Source: Ensifer adhaerens (GTDB lineage Bacteria > Pseudomonadota > Alphaproteobacteria > Rhizobiales > Rhizobiaceae). Taken from it: 64,000 nt of DNA. Below, in pieces: positions 1 to 8,524 of this stretch. The stretch covers positions 2,666,001 to 2,730,000 of the forward strand of contig NZ_CP083349.1 in NCBI RefSeq assembly GCF_020035535.1. The letters run 5' to 3'. Numbering within the stretch: position 1 is the stretch's first letter; every line of letters starts with the position of its first letter. The notes under the pieces were generated by a model that made no database searches, had not been told where the DNA came from, and saw only the letters and a program-made list of their open reading frames with translations. The position numbers and the translations under genes were made by a program.

Positions 1-210
1 CGCGCCTGCCGCCATCAGCGAACTGCCGAAGGTGAGCATAAATGCGTTGGTGACCCAATTGAGTGCGACGGGATCAGCACCAAGGCTGCGGCTGATCGAC
101 GGCAGCGCCACCGCCGGTCCGGTGAAGGTGAGCGGCATTGCCGCCGCTGCACAGCAAACAGCCAGAAGCACGAACCGGCGCCCGCGCTTATCTCGAATTT
201 CTTCTCTCAT
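1..210 (-). CDS. MFS transporter, N-terminal part (runs off the window)
   Basis: Reading leftwards from an ATG at 208-210, an open frame of 70 codons runs without a stop to base 1, so only the N-terminus is present. It begins MREEIRDKRGRRFVLLAV and continues with a hydrophobic stretch rich in Ala and Leu, then a second segment with the pattern LPSISRSLGADPVALNWV followed by TNAFMLTFGSSLMAAGA. That is the usual start of a DHA2/EmrB-type or related drug:proton antiporter of the major facilitator superfamily: a cytoplasmic basic N-terminus, helix 1, a periplasmic loop with a conserved W, then helix 2. It is divergent from the LysR gene that starts at 389, a common regulator-exporter arrangement. 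The substrate cannot be told from this fragment. Confidence 0.8.
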   Translation of the reverse strand, partial: MREEIRDKRGRRFVLLAVCCAAAAMPLTFTGPAVALPSISRSLGADPVALNWVTNAFMLTFGSSLMAAGA

Positions 211-346
211 GCCCCGTTCCATCCGTTCGAGCAAAGGAGATACCCGCGCAGGCCTCACGGAACCTCCGTCCTGACGTCAGCACTTGCGGGGTATCGATTG
301 ACGGATGCAGGATAGTTTCGACATAATCTGATAAAAATCACGCCAA

Positions 347-367
347 TGTTCCGATCATACCGGAACA
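347..367. promoter_or_regulatory. Candidate LysR operator (7-bp inverted repeat)
   Basis: TGTTCCG at 347-353 and CGGAACA at 361-367 form a perfect inverted repeat with a 7-base spacer, in the divergent gap between the MFS gene and the LysR gene and 21 bases before the LysR start codon. LysR regulators commonly autoregulate from such divergent gaps. Binding is inferred. Confidence 0.45.
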
Positions 368-388
368 AAACGCTCGAATGGAGAAGCA

Positions 389-1315
389 ATGGATCGCCTG
401 AGCGGCTTGACCGCGTTCGTCCGCACGGCCGATCTCGGCAGCTTCGTCGCCGCCGGGCGCGTGCTTGGCCTGTCCGCTTCAGCGGTTGGCAAGGCCGTCA
501 CCAATCTCGAACGAGAACTCGGCGTCCGCCTGCTGCAGCGCTCGACCCGCAGCATAAGGTTGACCGAGGAAGGCCGGCTCTTTCACGAGCGCTGCCGCCG
601 CATCCTCGACGATCTCGACGACGCCGAGGCATCGTTGGCCGAAGCGGTGGCCGTGCCGCGCGGACGGCTGCGGGTCAGCGTGCCGATCGTCAGCTACCAT
701 CTGCTGTTGCCGGTGCTGCCGGAATTCGTGCGGCGCTATCCCGAAGTCGAACTCGATCTCGACTTCAACGACCGCATCGTCGATCTGATCGACGAGGAAG
801 TGGATGTCGCCATCCGCAGCGGCGTCCTGCCGGACTCGCGGTTGATGACCCGGGCACTGCGCCCCTTCCAGCTTCTGCTCTGTGCTGCCCCGGCCTATCT
901 CGACCGACACGGCACGCCCGAATGCCCGCGCGATCTCGATGGCCACCACGCGATCCGCTTCCGTTTTCCCAACAGCCGCAAACTGCAGGAATGGCCGATC
1001 GCCATGCCGTCGGGCGGACCCGAGCCGCAGATGAAGACCGTGCTCAACTGCAACAACATGGAAGCGCTGAGCGGTGCCGTCCTCAACGGACTCGGTATCG
1101 GCTGCCTGCCGGATTTCCTCGCGCGCCAACCGCTCAGCGATGGCCGGCTCCGCACCGTGCTCGACGCCTATCTCGACGCCCCCGGGCAGTTCCATCTTCT
1201 CTGGCCGTCAAACCGGCACCTCTCCCCGAAGGTCCGCGTCTTTGTCGATTTCCTGAGCGAGCGACTGTTCGCCGATCGTTGCGAGCGCGCGCCGGCCAGC
1301 GAGGCGACACGGTAG
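389..1315 (+). CDS. LysR-family transcriptional regulator
   Basis: This 308-residue protein has the standard LysR layout. An N-terminal winged helix-turn-helix (MDRLSGLTAFVRTADLGSFV, then SASAVGKAVTNLERELG and LLQRSTRSIRLTEEG) is followed by a PBP2-type effector domain from about residue 90 (GRLRVSVP, then VDVAIRSGVLPDSRLM). The SRLMTRAL and LCAAPAYL segments are typical of the CrgA/PP0159-like branch. It is transcribed away from the MFS transporter at 1-210 and probably controls it. The ATG at 389 follows GGAGAAGCA, a good ribosome binding site. The effector is unknown. Confidence 0.9.
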   Translation: MDRLSGLTAFVRTADLGSFVAAGRVLGLSASAVGKAVTNLERELGVRLLQRSTRSIRLTEEGRLFHERCRRILDDLDDAEASLAEAVAVPRGRLRVSVPIVSYHLLLPVLPEFVRRYPEVELDLDFNDRIVDLIDEEVDVAIRSGVLPDSRLMTRALRPFQLLLCAAPAYLDRHGTPECPRDLDGHHAIRFRFPNSRKLQEWPIAMPSGGPEPQMKTVLNCNNMEALSGAVLNGLGIGCLPDFLARQPLSDGRLRTVLDAYLDAPGQFHLLWPSNRHLSPKVRVFVDFLSERLFADRCERAPASEATR

Positions 1316-1320
1316 ATACG

Positions 1321-1355
1321 AAAAAGGTGCCACCCCATCGCGGAAGCGGCACCTT
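1321..1355 (-). terminator. Rho-independent terminator downstream of trpE(G)
   Basis: AAGGTGCC (1324-1331) pairs perfectly with GGCACCTT (1348-1355). Read on the minus strand the stem is followed by five T residues (1321-1325), so it fits the end of trpE(G). It lies between two convergent genes and could also slow transcription from the LysR gene. Confidence 0.75.
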
Positions 1356-1419
1356 GGTTTGGTCAAATCGTCACCAATGTCCCCGCGCCGGCATCGCCGG
1401 AGTGGGAGCGTTCAAGCGA

Positions 1420-3609
1420 TCAGGCCGCCTTGATCTTGGCGCGCTTGGCGAGATGCGCCACCACGTTCTCGATCATCCGCATGCCGGCGTCGCCGCCAAG
1501 CGTCATGATCGATTCCGGATGGAACTGCACGGCTGCCACCGGCTCCTTGGTGTGCTCGATGCCCATGATCGTGCCATCTTCGCTTTCGGCGGTGATCATG
1601 AAGTCCGCGGGCAGGCTCGCTGGATCGGCAAAGATCGAGTGGTAGCGACCGACAGTCACTTCCTTGCCGAGACCGGAAAAGACGATGCCCGGTTCCAGCA
1701 CGCGGATGCGTGACGGCTTGCCGTGCATCGGGACCGCCAGTTGGCGCAGATCCCCACCATAGGCTTCAGCGAGTGCCTGCAGGCCGAGGCAGACGCCGAA
1801 GATCGGCAGGTCACGCGCGCGCGCCTTCTTGATCGTCGCCTTGCAGTCGAAATCCCTGGGGTTGCCCGGTCCGGGAGAAAGCACGACGAGATCCGGTTTG
1901 ACGCGATCGAAGATCTCTTCCGCCACCGGCGTGCGCACCGTTGTCACGGTCGCCCCCGTCTGGCGGAAATAGTTGGCCAGCGTATGAACGAAGCTGTCTT
2001 CATGATCGACGAGCAGGATGTTGACGCCAGCACCGACCGCCGCGACATCGCGACCGGCCTTGCCGGCGTTGGCGGATTTCGCGTCGCGAATGGCTGCGAT
2101 CATGGCGGAGGCCTTCAGTTCGGTTTCGGCTTCTTCTTCTTCCGGGTTTGAATCATAGAGCAGCGTCGCCCCTGCCCTCACCTCGGCGATGCCATCCTTG
2201 ATGCGGATCGTGCGCAGCGTCAGGCCCGTGTTCATGTCGCCGTTAAAGCCGACCATGCCGATGGCGCCACCATACCATGCGCGCGGGCTCTTCTCATGGC
2301 TTTCGATGAAACGCATGGCCCAGAGCTTCGGCGCGCCGGTGACCGTGACGGCCCAGGCGTGGCTGAGGAAGCCGTCGAAGGCATCCATGTCGTCGCGAAG
2401 GCGCCCTTCGATGTGGTCAACCGTGTGGATCAGGCGCGAATACATCTCGATCTGGCGGCGGCCGATGACCTTGACGGAACCCGGCACGCAGACGCGGCTC
2501 TTGTCATTGCGGTCGACATCCGAGCACATCGTGAGTTCGGATTCGTCCTTCTTCGAATTGAGCAACTTCAGGATCTGTTCGCTGTCGGCGATCGGATCGT
2601 CACCGCGCTTGATCGTGCCGGAAATCGGGCAGGTCTCGATGCGGCGGCCGGAAACGCGCACGAACATTTCCGGCGATGCGCCGACCAGATACTCCTGGTT
2701 TCCGAGATTGATGAAGAAGGAATAGGGCGACGGATTGATCGCCTTCAGCCGGTTGGAGATCTCCGAAGGCTTGCTTTCGCAGCGCTCGAAGAACTTTTGG
2801 CCCGGCACCACCTCGAACAGATCGCCGCGACGGAAGCTCTCCTTCGCCTTGACGACGAGCTCGGCATATTCGCCCGGGCGATGGTCGCCATGCGGCGGAA
2901 TGCTGTCGACCGTCTGGAACGGCTCTGGCGCGATGTCGTCCGCCTTGCCTTCGGTGGTCTTTCCCTCCTTGGCAAAGTCGTAGCGGTCGATCCACGCCTT
3001 GGCGGCGTAGTGGTCGACGACGAGGATCTCGTCCGGCAGGAACAGCACCATGTCGCGCTGGTCGTCCGGACGCTTGAGCTTGAGCTCGATCGCATCGAAC
3101 TGGAAGGCAAGGTCGTAGCCAAACGCGCCGTAGAGACCGAGGCTCGCATCCTCGGCCGAATGGAAGAGATTGGTGACGGCCCGCAGCACGCTGAACACCG
3201 TCGGCATCTTCGAGCGCTCTTCTTCTGTGAACACGCGGTCCGGCGCGTTGATCGTGAGATCCAGGCGACGGCTGGTCGAAGCGCCAAGCGTGATGTCGGA
3301 GACGGTCTTCAAGTGTTCCGCGATGATCGACAGCAGCACTTCGCCGCGACCGTTATAGGCTTCGATCCAGAGCGAGCGGCCGAAGGAGGAAATGCCGAGC
3401 GGCGGATCGACGACGGCCGTGTCCCAACGGGTGTAGCGGCCGGGATATTCGTAGTTGGAGGAAAACACCGCGCCGCGGCGTTCGTCGAGCTTGTCCACAT
3501 AGCTCGCGATCGCCTGGCCATAGGAGGCCTCGCGCCGCCTGCGCGTCACCGTAATGCCGCCTTTGGTGGTGTAGCTCTCCGCGCCGTCCTCGAGAATTAC
3601 CGTTGCCAT
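1420..3609 (-). CDS. trpE(G): Fused anthranilate synthase TrpE(G)
   Basis: This 729-residue enzyme converts chorismate and glutamine to anthranilate, the first committed step of tryptophan synthesis. It fuses the synthase (component I) and the glutamine amidotransferase (component II), as is usual in rhizobia. The synthase part carries [12 protein letters not shown] and [12 protein letters not shown]. The amidotransferase begins near residue 529 ([16 protein letters not shown]), with the nucleophilic Cys at about 607 ([10 protein letters not shown]) and the His/Glu pair at about 697/699 (VQFHPESI). The start chosen is MATVILEDG at 3609, which gives the family length. A longer frame to 3696 would run back through the attenuator terminator and is rejected. 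Expression is governed by the trpL attenuator just upstream. Confidence 0.96.
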   Translation of the reverse strand: MATVILEDGAESYTTKGGITVTRRRREASYGQAIASYVDKLDERRGAVFSSNYEYPGRYTRWDTAVVDPPLGISSFGRSLWIEAYNGRGEVLLSIIAEHLKTVSDITLGASTSRRLDLTINAPDRVFTEEERSKMPTVFSVLRAVTNLFHSAEDASLGLYGAFGYDLAFQFDAIELKLKRPDDQRDMVLFLPDEILVVDHYAAKAWIDRYDFAKEGKTTEGKADDIAPEPFQTVDSIPPHGDHRPGEYAELVVKAKESFRRGDLFEVVPGQKFFERCESKPSEISNRLKAINPSPYSFFINLGNQEYLVGASPEMFVRVSGRRIETCPISGTIKRGDDPIADSEQILKLLNSKKDESELTMCSDVDRNDKSRVCVPGSVKVIGRRQIEMYSRLIHTVDHIEGRLRDDMDAFDGFLSHAWAVTVTGAPKLWAMRFIESHEKSPRAWYGGAIGMVGFNGDMNTGLTLRTIRIKDGIAEVRAGATLLYDSNPEEEEAETELKASAMIAAIRDAKSANAGKAGRDVAAVGAGVNILLVDHEDSFVHTLANYFRQTGATVTTVRTPVAEEIFDRVKPDLVVLSPGPGNPRDFDCKATIKKARARDLPIFGVCLGLQALAEAYGGDLRQLAVPMHGKPSRIRVLEPGIVFSGLGKEVTVGRYHSIFADPASLPADFMITAESEDGTIMGIEHTKEPVAAVQFHPESIMTLGGDAGMRMIENVVAHLAKRAKIKAA

Positions 3610-3654
3610 TCGCCTCGCTCCGTAAAAGCCCGGTCCTTGAGCGGCCCAAACATG

Positions 3655-3686
3655 AAAAAAGCCGCCTCGACATCTCCGGGCGGCTT
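3655..3686 (-). terminator. trp attenuator terminator
   Basis: On the minus strand GCCGCC (3684-3679) pairs with GGCGGC (3666-3661), with flanking A-T pairs, and runs into six T residues (3660-3655). It lies between the trpL stop and the trpE(G) start. A competing antiterminator is visible: GCGGC at 3720-3716, just after the trpL stop, can pair with GCCGC at 3684-3680, the 5' arm of the terminator. This is the classical ribosome-controlled attenuation arrangement. Confidence 0.9.
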
Positions 3687-3721
3687 CATCTCTCAATCAC
3701 GCATGACTGGTCAAGGCCGCT

Positions 3722-3766
3722 TCAGCGAGCCCACCACCAGATCGAAATGTTGCGTGCGTTTTCCAT
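3722..3766 (-). CDS. trpL: trp leader peptide
   Basis: This is a 14-codon frame reading MENARNISIWWWAR followed by TGA. Three consecutive Trp codons near the end are the hallmark of a trp leader peptide: ribosome stalling there under tryptophan shortage would favour the antiterminator. The S. meliloti leader peptide (peTrpL) has the same length and the same ISIWWWAR ending. In that species the attenuated transcript, rnTrpL, acts in trans as an sRNA, and the peptide has its own role in antibiotic-related regulation. The start codon lies 8 bases after a -10 hexamer, so the message is probably leaderless. Only the N-terminal residues differ from the S. meliloti peptide as I recall it. Confidence 0.93.
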   Translation of the reverse strand: MENARNISIWWWAR

Positions 3767-3774
3767 GGGCGAAA

Positions 3775-3803
3775 GTGTTAGCGTGGGTTCCGGCGGTGCG
3801 CAA
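3775..3803 (-). promoter_or_regulatory. trpL-trpE(G) sigma-70 promoter
   Basis: On the minus strand TTGCGC (3803-3798) and TAACAC (3780-3775) are separated by exactly 17 bases. The trpL ATG lies 8 bases further on, at the expected transcription start, which fits a leaderless message. Confidence 0.7.
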
Positions 3804-3837
3804 GCGGGAAAACGACGGCGAATACGGCGGTTGCGGC

Positions 3838-3867
3838 AAAAAAAAGAGGCGGTTCTCTCGAACCGCC
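3838..3867 (-). terminator. Rho-independent terminator of shmR
   Basis: GGCGGTTC (3848-3855) and GAACCGCC (3860-3867) form a perfect 8-bp stem around TCTC. On the minus strand the stem is followed by TC and then a long T run (3845-3838). It lies 25 bases past the shmR stop and isolates the receptor gene from the trp promoter. Confidence 0.9.
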
Positions 3868-3891
3868 CCGACTGGAGTTGGACTGATACTA

Positions 3892-5997
3892 TCAGAACTT
3901 TGCCTTCGCCGTAACCAGGAACGTGCGGCCACGGCCCGTATCGATCGTGCTGCCGGCAATCGTGCTCGACGACGGCGTGTAGGTCTTGTCGAAAAGGTTC
4001 GTCACCGTTGCTGTCACCTCCAGGCCGCTCTCGAACTTGTAGTTCGCGAAGAGGTCGACGAGGCCGTAGCCCGGAACGTTCGGCGGCGTCCGGTTGATCT
4101 CGCCGACAAAGGCGTTCGATACGGCATAGAGACGCGTGCCGACCGTCAGGCGCTGGTCTTCGAGGAAGCGGGCGCCGAGCGTTGCGCTGAGGATATTGTC
4201 AGGCAGGTAGCTCTGGACGCCAAACCCGTTGACCTGCGACGGCAGGTTGCTGTCGGTGTAGGTGTAGGCGAGATCACCGAAGACATAACCGGCATCGTAA
4301 GCCGCCTGGAGTTCGAAGCCCTGCACCGTCGACGTGCCGGGATTGTTGACGAAGAAGATCTGGCGGCCGCCGCCGAGCAGGGCTGCGGTGATGTAGTTGT
4401 CGATGCGGTTGTGGAAGTAGTTCGCCTTCAGGCGCAAGCTGTCGCTCGGATCCAGCAGCCCGTCGAAGGAGAAGTTGGCACCGATTTCCCAACCCTTCGA
4501 GATTTCAGGCTCGAGGAACGGGTTGGGGAAGAACGACTGGCCGCTCGGCCCCGGGTGCGTGCCGCCGGCGAAGGTCTCGTTGACGGTCGGCGAGCGCGAG
4601 GTCTCCGCATAGGTCACATAGGGCTGGAACCAATCCGTCGGGTTGAGCGCGACGGTGATGCTCGGGTTGAGGCGACCCTCGGACTTGTCGACGGTGTAGG
4701 GGCCAGCCAGCAGGCCGATCGGGTTGCCGGCGACGACGGCACCCGAGCCATCGAGGCTGAAGTGATCCCACCGCAGGCCAGCCGTCAGGTCCAGCATGCC
4801 GTAGGTGAAGGTCGTGTTGCTGAAGACGCCGGTCGTGGCGTTGGTGCCGCTGCCGTTGACGCCAGCGCCCGGCCGTGCCGTGCTGTTGATGACGTTGTAG
4901 TCGTCACGGAAGTATTCGACGCCGTAGTTCGCCTTGACGGCAACGTCGCCGAGATCGAACAGCGAGGTGTTCGAGATATCGAAGCCCTTGCCCGTGTCGG
5001 TGATCCGACGACCGGCAGCGGTACCGCCTCCGCGAACATCGGTGTCGTAATTCATCTCCAGCCGGTTCCAATAGGCATTGGCGCGGAAGTCGATGAGCTC
5101 GTTGTCCGGCGTGTAGGAGTAGCTCGCCGAAACGGTCTGGTTCTTCACGTTCTGGAAGTAGGAGTTCGCGAAGAAGTCGTTGTCGTAGGTAATCCCGGTG
5201 AGCTTGAAGGTGTGGTCCTTGTCGGGCGTCACCTCAAGCTTCAACAGGCCCGAAAGCAGGTCCTCCTCGGTATAGGGCACCTGCACGCCATTGCCGTTGT
5301 CGTAGTTGCCGGGATCGGCCTTGCTGATGCCGCCGAGCACCGAGAACACGTCGTTGAAGCGGTAGGCGCCGATCAGCGATTCCGACCAGCCGGCACCGTT
5401 GGTGCCATAAGTGGCCGAAGCGATGCCGCCGTAGTTCTTGCCGTCCTGGATCAGGTCTTCGACGTCATAGGTCTTGAAATTGACCGTACCGGCCAGCGCA
5501 CCGCCGCCGACACCAGTCACGGCGCCGCGGGTGACGTCAATCTCGGACAGGAATGCCGGATCGAAATAGGCAAAGCCCTGGGCTTCATGGCCGGTGAAGC
5601 GGAAGTTCTGTCGCACGCCGTCGATCATCATGTTGACGCGGCCGGAACCCTCGAAGCCGCGGATGTTGACCGCGACGCCGGGGTTCTGCGGGTTGTTCGC
5701 GGTCGAAGTGCCGGGAACGCCACGCAGCAGGTCGTCGGTTTCCTGCCCCGATTGCAGATCGATCTGGTCTGTCGTGACGACGCTGACCGGGCCTGCCTTG
5801 GCATAGGGGTCAGCGGTGCGCGAGCCCTTGGCGACGATCGGCGACAGGTAGGTCTCGCCTTTCTTGGTCTCCTCGGCCTTCTTCTCTTCCGGCTTTGCCT
5901 TGGTTGTCGCGCTCTGGGCGAATGCGACGGTAGCGAATGAAATTGCAAGAGTTGTCGTGCAAGCCAACAGGGCCTGGCGACGATGCCGGGTGAGCAT
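3892..5997 (-). CDS. shmR: TonB-dependent haem/haemoglobin receptor
   Basis: This 701-residue outer-membrane receptor imports haem using TonB energy. It shows a signal peptide (MLTRHRRQALLACTTTLAISFATVAFAQ), a plug domain from about residue 65 (GPVSVVTTDQIDLQSGQETDDLLRGVPG and VNIRGFEGSGRVNMMIDGVRQ), and a beta-barrel ending in an aromatic residue (AKAKF). Barrel motifs include SRSPTVNETFAGGTHPGP and the terminal NLFDKTYTPSSST box. The position next to trpE(G) and the plug sequence match rhizobial ShmR/HmuR. AAAGGA lies about 9 bases before the ATG. The promoter carries an iron-responsive operator, so induction under iron limitation through RirA and/or Irr, possibly with HmuP, is expected. 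Confidence 0.93.
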   Translation of the reverse strand: MLTRHRRQALLACTTTLAISFATVAFAQSATTKAKPEEKKAEETKKGETYLSPIVAKGSRTADPYAKAGPVSVVTTDQIDLQSGQETDDLLRGVPGTSTANNPQNPGVAVNIRGFEGSGRVNMMIDGVRQNFRFTGHEAQGFAYFDPAFLSEIDVTRGAVTGVGGGALAGTVNFKTYDVEDLIQDGKNYGGIASATYGTNGAGWSESLIGAYRFNDVFSVLGGISKADPGNYDNGNGVQVPYTEEDLLSGLLKLEVTPDKDHTFKLTGITYDNDFFANSYFQNVKNQTVSASYSYTPDNELIDFRANAYWNRLEMNYDTDVRGGGTAAGRRITDTGKGFDISNTSLFDLGDVAVKANYGVEYFRDDYNVINSTARPGAGVNGSGTNATTGVFSNTTFTYGMLDLTAGLRWDHFSLDGSGAVVAGNPIGLLAGPYTVDKSEGRLNPSITVALNPTDWFQPYVTYAETSRSPTVNETFAGGTHPGPSGQSFFPNPFLEPEISKGWEIGANFSFDGLLDPSDSLRLKANYFHNRIDNYITAALLGGGRQIFFVNNPGTSTVQGFELQAAYDAGYVFGDLAYTYTDSNLPSQVNGFGVQSYLPDNILSATLGARFLEDQRLTVGTRLYAVSNAFVGEINRTPPNVPGYGLVDLFANYKFESGLEVTATVTNLFDKTYTPSSSTIAGSTIDTGRGRTFLVTAKAKF

Positions 5998-6104
5998 GGA
6001 CCAATCCTTTGAGGTTCGAGGCCGGGCTTGCTGTTGAGCGGCAAACTCAAGGGGCTGGCTGGGCGCGTTCTGGGCGTTGCGACATGGCGTCGCCTCATTT
6101 ATGC

Positions 6105-6133
6105 CGCATAAAAAACATGAGTGTATTTGTCAA
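6105..6133 (-). promoter_or_regulatory. shmR promoter with overlapping iron-responsive operator
   Basis: On the minus strand TTGACA (6133-6128) and TATGCG (6110-6105) are 17 bases apart. The 15-base sequence TGA-N9-TCA at 6118-6132 is an exact match to the rhizobial iron-responsive operator (IRO) pattern used by RirA. It overlaps the -35 hexamer and the spacer, so bound repressor would block RNA polymerase. The 5' UTR would be about 100 bases. Confidence 0.75.
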
Positions 6134-6179
6134 CATACAAAGATCCTCCCCACAATTTATGGGGTCGTGCCAAACTGAG

Positions 6180-6203
6180 GCGTTGCCAAACTGCAACGCT
6201 TTT
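6180..6203 (+). terminator. Short terminator-like hairpin upstream of shmR
   Basis: GCGTTGC (6180-6186) pairs with GCAACGC (6193-6199) around CAAACT and is followed by TTTT. No gene ends here on the plus strand. It could end a short plus-strand transcript antisense to the shmR upstream region, or be chance. Confidence 0.35.
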
Positions 6204-6397
6204 GCCGGAGGGCTGGTACGGGAAGGGCATGGTGTCTGTGGGTTTCCACCCACCTCCCGCGCTAACCTATGAGAATCGATCACGATTATGATTTGGGTCA
6301 GGGCGCTCCAATTCACCGTGATCGCATGCAACCAGATCCGCTTCCGTGCGTTCCCTCCGCTCAGAGCCCGTCTTGCGGGCAGCGAGAAAGGAACCGG

Positions 6398-7270
6398 ATG
6401 CGTCGCTCTTTCCCCTTGATCCTGCTGTCACTCCTGATCCTGACGGGCGCAAGCCTGCCGAAGTCCGGCCCTATCCCGACAGAAAAGCCGCCGATGGATG
6501 CGGGAACGGAAGAGGCTGTCCCAACGCCCGACAGGAAGCCGGTGGCGCCGCCTGACGACAGCAAGGGCGAGGCAGCGAAAAAGCCGGCGGCAGCAGACGA
6601 GCAACCGGCAACGGACAAGAAGCCCGCGGCGGACGAAAAGGAACAGCGCGCAGACGAGAAGAAAGATGCCAAGCCAGCGCCAGTCGTCTATCCGCCGGTC
6701 GAGACCGAGGATCCCGCCGACTATGCCAAGTGTCTCACCGACCTGAAGTCACTTGGCACGACGTTCGTCGAAGCCAAACACATCGATGACGGCAAGGGCT
6801 GCGGCATCGACAAGCCCCTGGAGGTCACCAGCATCCTGCCCGGCGTCACGCTTGCGCCCAAGGGGCTGATGCGATGTGAAACGGCGCTGGCACTGGCGCG
6901 TTGGACGAAGGAAACCGCCCAACCGGCGGCCGAAGTTGCCTTCAACGCCAACATCAAGATCAAGGCGCTCAACCAGGCATCGACCTATATCTGCCGCCTG
7001 CGCAACAACGCGACGTCTGGCAAGATTTCCGAACATGCGCACGGCAATGCCGTCGACATCGCGTCCTTCAGCCTGAGCGATGGGACGACGATCGCCATCC
7101 AGCCGCGCGACGAGGATGGCACGATGGACGGCGCCTTCCAGCGCGCGGTCACCGCGTCTGCCTGCCTCTACTTCAAGACGGTGCTTGATCCCGGCAGCGA
7201 CGCGGCCCACGAAACCCACCTGCATCTCGACGTCATCGAGCGCCGCAACGACTATCGCTACTGCCGCTAG
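6398..7270 (+). CDS. Extensin-like family protein
   Basis: This 290-residue exported protein starts MRRSFPLILLSLLILTGASLP, a signal peptide or lipoprotein-like leader without an obvious lipobox Cys. A low-complexity linker rich in Lys, Pro, Ala and Glu follows (about residues 25-100). The C-terminal domain is of the bacterial extensin-like type (CGIDKPLEV, ISEHAHGNAVDIASFSL, HETHLHLDV). The His- and Asp-containing AHGNAVDI and HLHLD patterns resemble the D-Ala-D-Ala peptidase/VanY-like zinc fold, so a role in the cell envelope is plausible but unproven. The ATG at 6398 has AGAAAGGAAC before it. The stop overlaps the stop of the convergent gene at 7267. Confidence 0.85.
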   Translation: MRRSFPLILLSLLILTGASLPKSGPIPTEKPPMDAGTEEAVPTPDRKPVAPPDDSKGEAAKKPAAADEQPATDKKPAADEKEQRADEKKDAKPAPVVYPPVETEDPADYAKCLTDLKSLGTTFVEAKHIDDGKGCGIDKPLEVTSILPGVTLAPKGLMRCETALALARWTKETAQPAAEVAFNANIKIKALNQASTYICRLRNNATSGKISEHAHGNAVDIASFSLSDGTTIAIQPRDEDGTMDGAFQRAVTASACLYFKTVLDPGSDAAHETHLHLDVIERRNDYRYCR

Positions 7271-7761
7271 GCAGGATCTCCCCGGCCGCGCCCAAGATCA
7301 GCGTTGTCGTAACCAAGCGCGACAAACTCGCCCTCGAAGCGGCCGGCCAACACGGCGCCGTCAAGCAGGTCGGCAACGACGACGGCCCGTGCCCTACCCC
7401 GCCTTTTCAGCATCCGCAGGAAAGTTGGCCATTGGCCAGCATCGGCGAGCGACGAGCGCGCGGAGAAAGCACCGGCGACCGGTTTCAGGTAATCCATGCG
7501 ATTGCTCTGGATCACCAGACGCGCCGCCACGCCGCCGTTGCGCAGCCGCACATGCAGGAGCGACCAGGCCGACAGGATCGTGAGTGCCGAAGCGCTGCCA
7601 CCGAACACCGTCTCGCGGTGGTTGATGTTCGGCGCCAAGGGAGCCGAAAGCAGGATGCGGTCGTCCGCCACCTCCTCCACCTGGACCTGCATCGCGGCCG
7701 ATAGCGGAATGTGGGCGTGAAGATAGGCCTGCAAATCCTGGGGCGTCATCTCGGTTTCCAT
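7267..7761 (-). CDS. YiiD C-terminal-like (hotdog) putative thioesterase
   Basis: This 164-residue protein begins METEMTPQDLQAYLHAHIPLS. The segment APNINHRETVFGGSASALTILSAWSLL has the helix of a hotdog-fold thioesterase (an N-H-x-T/E-V-F-G-G-S motif), and the family is usually annotated as YiiD_C or putative thioesterase. The start at 7761 is preceded by GAAGGGACC, and the much longer open frame upstream has atypical composition. Its stop codon shares the CTAG at 7267-7270 with the extensin-like gene, so the two genes converge with a 4-base overlap. The substrate is unknown. Confidence 0.8.
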   Translation of the reverse strand: METEMTPQDLQAYLHAHIPLSAAMQVQVEEVADDRILLSAPLAPNINHRETVFGGSASALTILSAWSLLHVRLRNGGVAARLVIQSNRMDYLKPVAGAFSARSSLADAGQWPTFLRMLKRRGRARAVVVADLLDGAVLAGRFEGEFVALGYDNADLGRGRGDPA

Positions 7762-7994
7762 GGTCCCTTCTGCTGCGCGTAGGGTCTTGCACGACGCGCG
7801 ACATTCGCGTCCGATCAATGCACGAGACCTTATGTCCTGGCCAGAGCAGCAGGCCGCGTCCGATCGCCTCTTGCCAACGCTCCACGACCGGCGAAGATAC
7901 CGGTTCGCCCGTCTTGCAGGACCGCACACCGGCTCCCAAATACAGGCGCGAGGAAAATGCACCCGTTTTGCGCCCAGTCTCAAGGAAATTTGTC

Positions 7995-8504
7995 ATGGCA
8001 TTGACGATGTACCAACTCTCCATTCCCGCCCTCGTTCGCGGCCTTGGTGTCCTCACCAGGCTGCTCGACAAGGCCGAGGCTCACGCGCGCGACAACGGCA
8101 TCTCCCCCGACGATCTCGTCAATGCCCGGCTGGCGCCGGACATGCTGACGCTTGCCGGCCAGGTGCAGCGCGTCAGCGATACGAGCAAGGGCCTGGTCGG
8201 TCGGCTGACCTCGATCGAAGTGCCCCGTTTCCCGGATGAGGAAAAGACCTTGGATGAATTGCGCCAGCGCGTCGCCAACACCGTCGCTTTTCTTGAAACG
8301 GTGGCCCCCGCCGATATGGAGGACAGCGCCGCTCGCGAAGTGATCCTCAATTTCCCGACCCTGAAAGTGACGCTGACGGGTGAGGAGTATCTCCTGAAGT
8401 TCGTTCTTCCGAATTTCTATTTCCACCTCACCACCGCCTACGACATCCTGCGCCACAAGGGCGTCTCGATAGGCAAGGGTGATTTCCTCGGCCTCACGGC
8501 CTAG
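7995..8504 (+). CDS. DUF1993 family protein
   Basis: This is a 169-residue soluble protein. It opens MALTMYQLSIPALVRGLGVLTRLLDKAEAHA and ends with FYFHLTTAYDILRHKGVSIGKGDFLG, the pattern of the DUF1993 family, which is distantly related to the DinB four-helix bundle. The conserved His (FHLTTAYDILRHKG) would be a metal-ligand candidate in a DinB-like fold. The ATG at 7995 follows CAAGGAAATTTGTC. It is divergent from the thioesterase-like gene and followed by a strong hairpin. No function is known to me. Confidence 0.85.
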   Translation: MALTMYQLSIPALVRGLGVLTRLLDKAEAHARDNGISPDDLVNARLAPDMLTLAGQVQRVSDTSKGLVGRLTSIEVPRFPDEEKTLDELRQRVANTVAFLETVAPADMEDSAAREVILNFPTLKVTLTGEEYLLKFVLPNFYFHLTTAYDILRHKGVSIGKGDFLGLTA

Positions 8505-8524
8505 TTTCCGCTCCCAAGGCAAAA

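Larger units (their letters stand above)
3655..3766 (-). ncRNA. rnTrpL: Attenuated trp leader transcript, rnTrpL-like sRNA
   Basis: Transcription starting at about the trpL start codon and stopping at the attenuator would release an RNA of about 110 bases. In S. meliloti the equivalent RNA accumulates when tryptophan is plentiful and base-pairs with other mRNAs. The sequence shows the required parts: promoter, leaderless trpL, and an intrinsic terminator with six T residues. That it acts in trans in this organism is inferred from S. meliloti. Confidence 0.75.

Noticed and set aside
3610..3696. N-terminal extension of trpE(G)
   Set aside because: It would translate the attenuator terminator, and the family length and start match MATVILEDG at 3609.
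2296..5940. A very long plus-strand open frame of about 1200 codons
   Set aside because: It is antisense to trpE(G) and shmR, and its Arg/Val/Asp-rich composition is the usual shadow of a high-GC gene.
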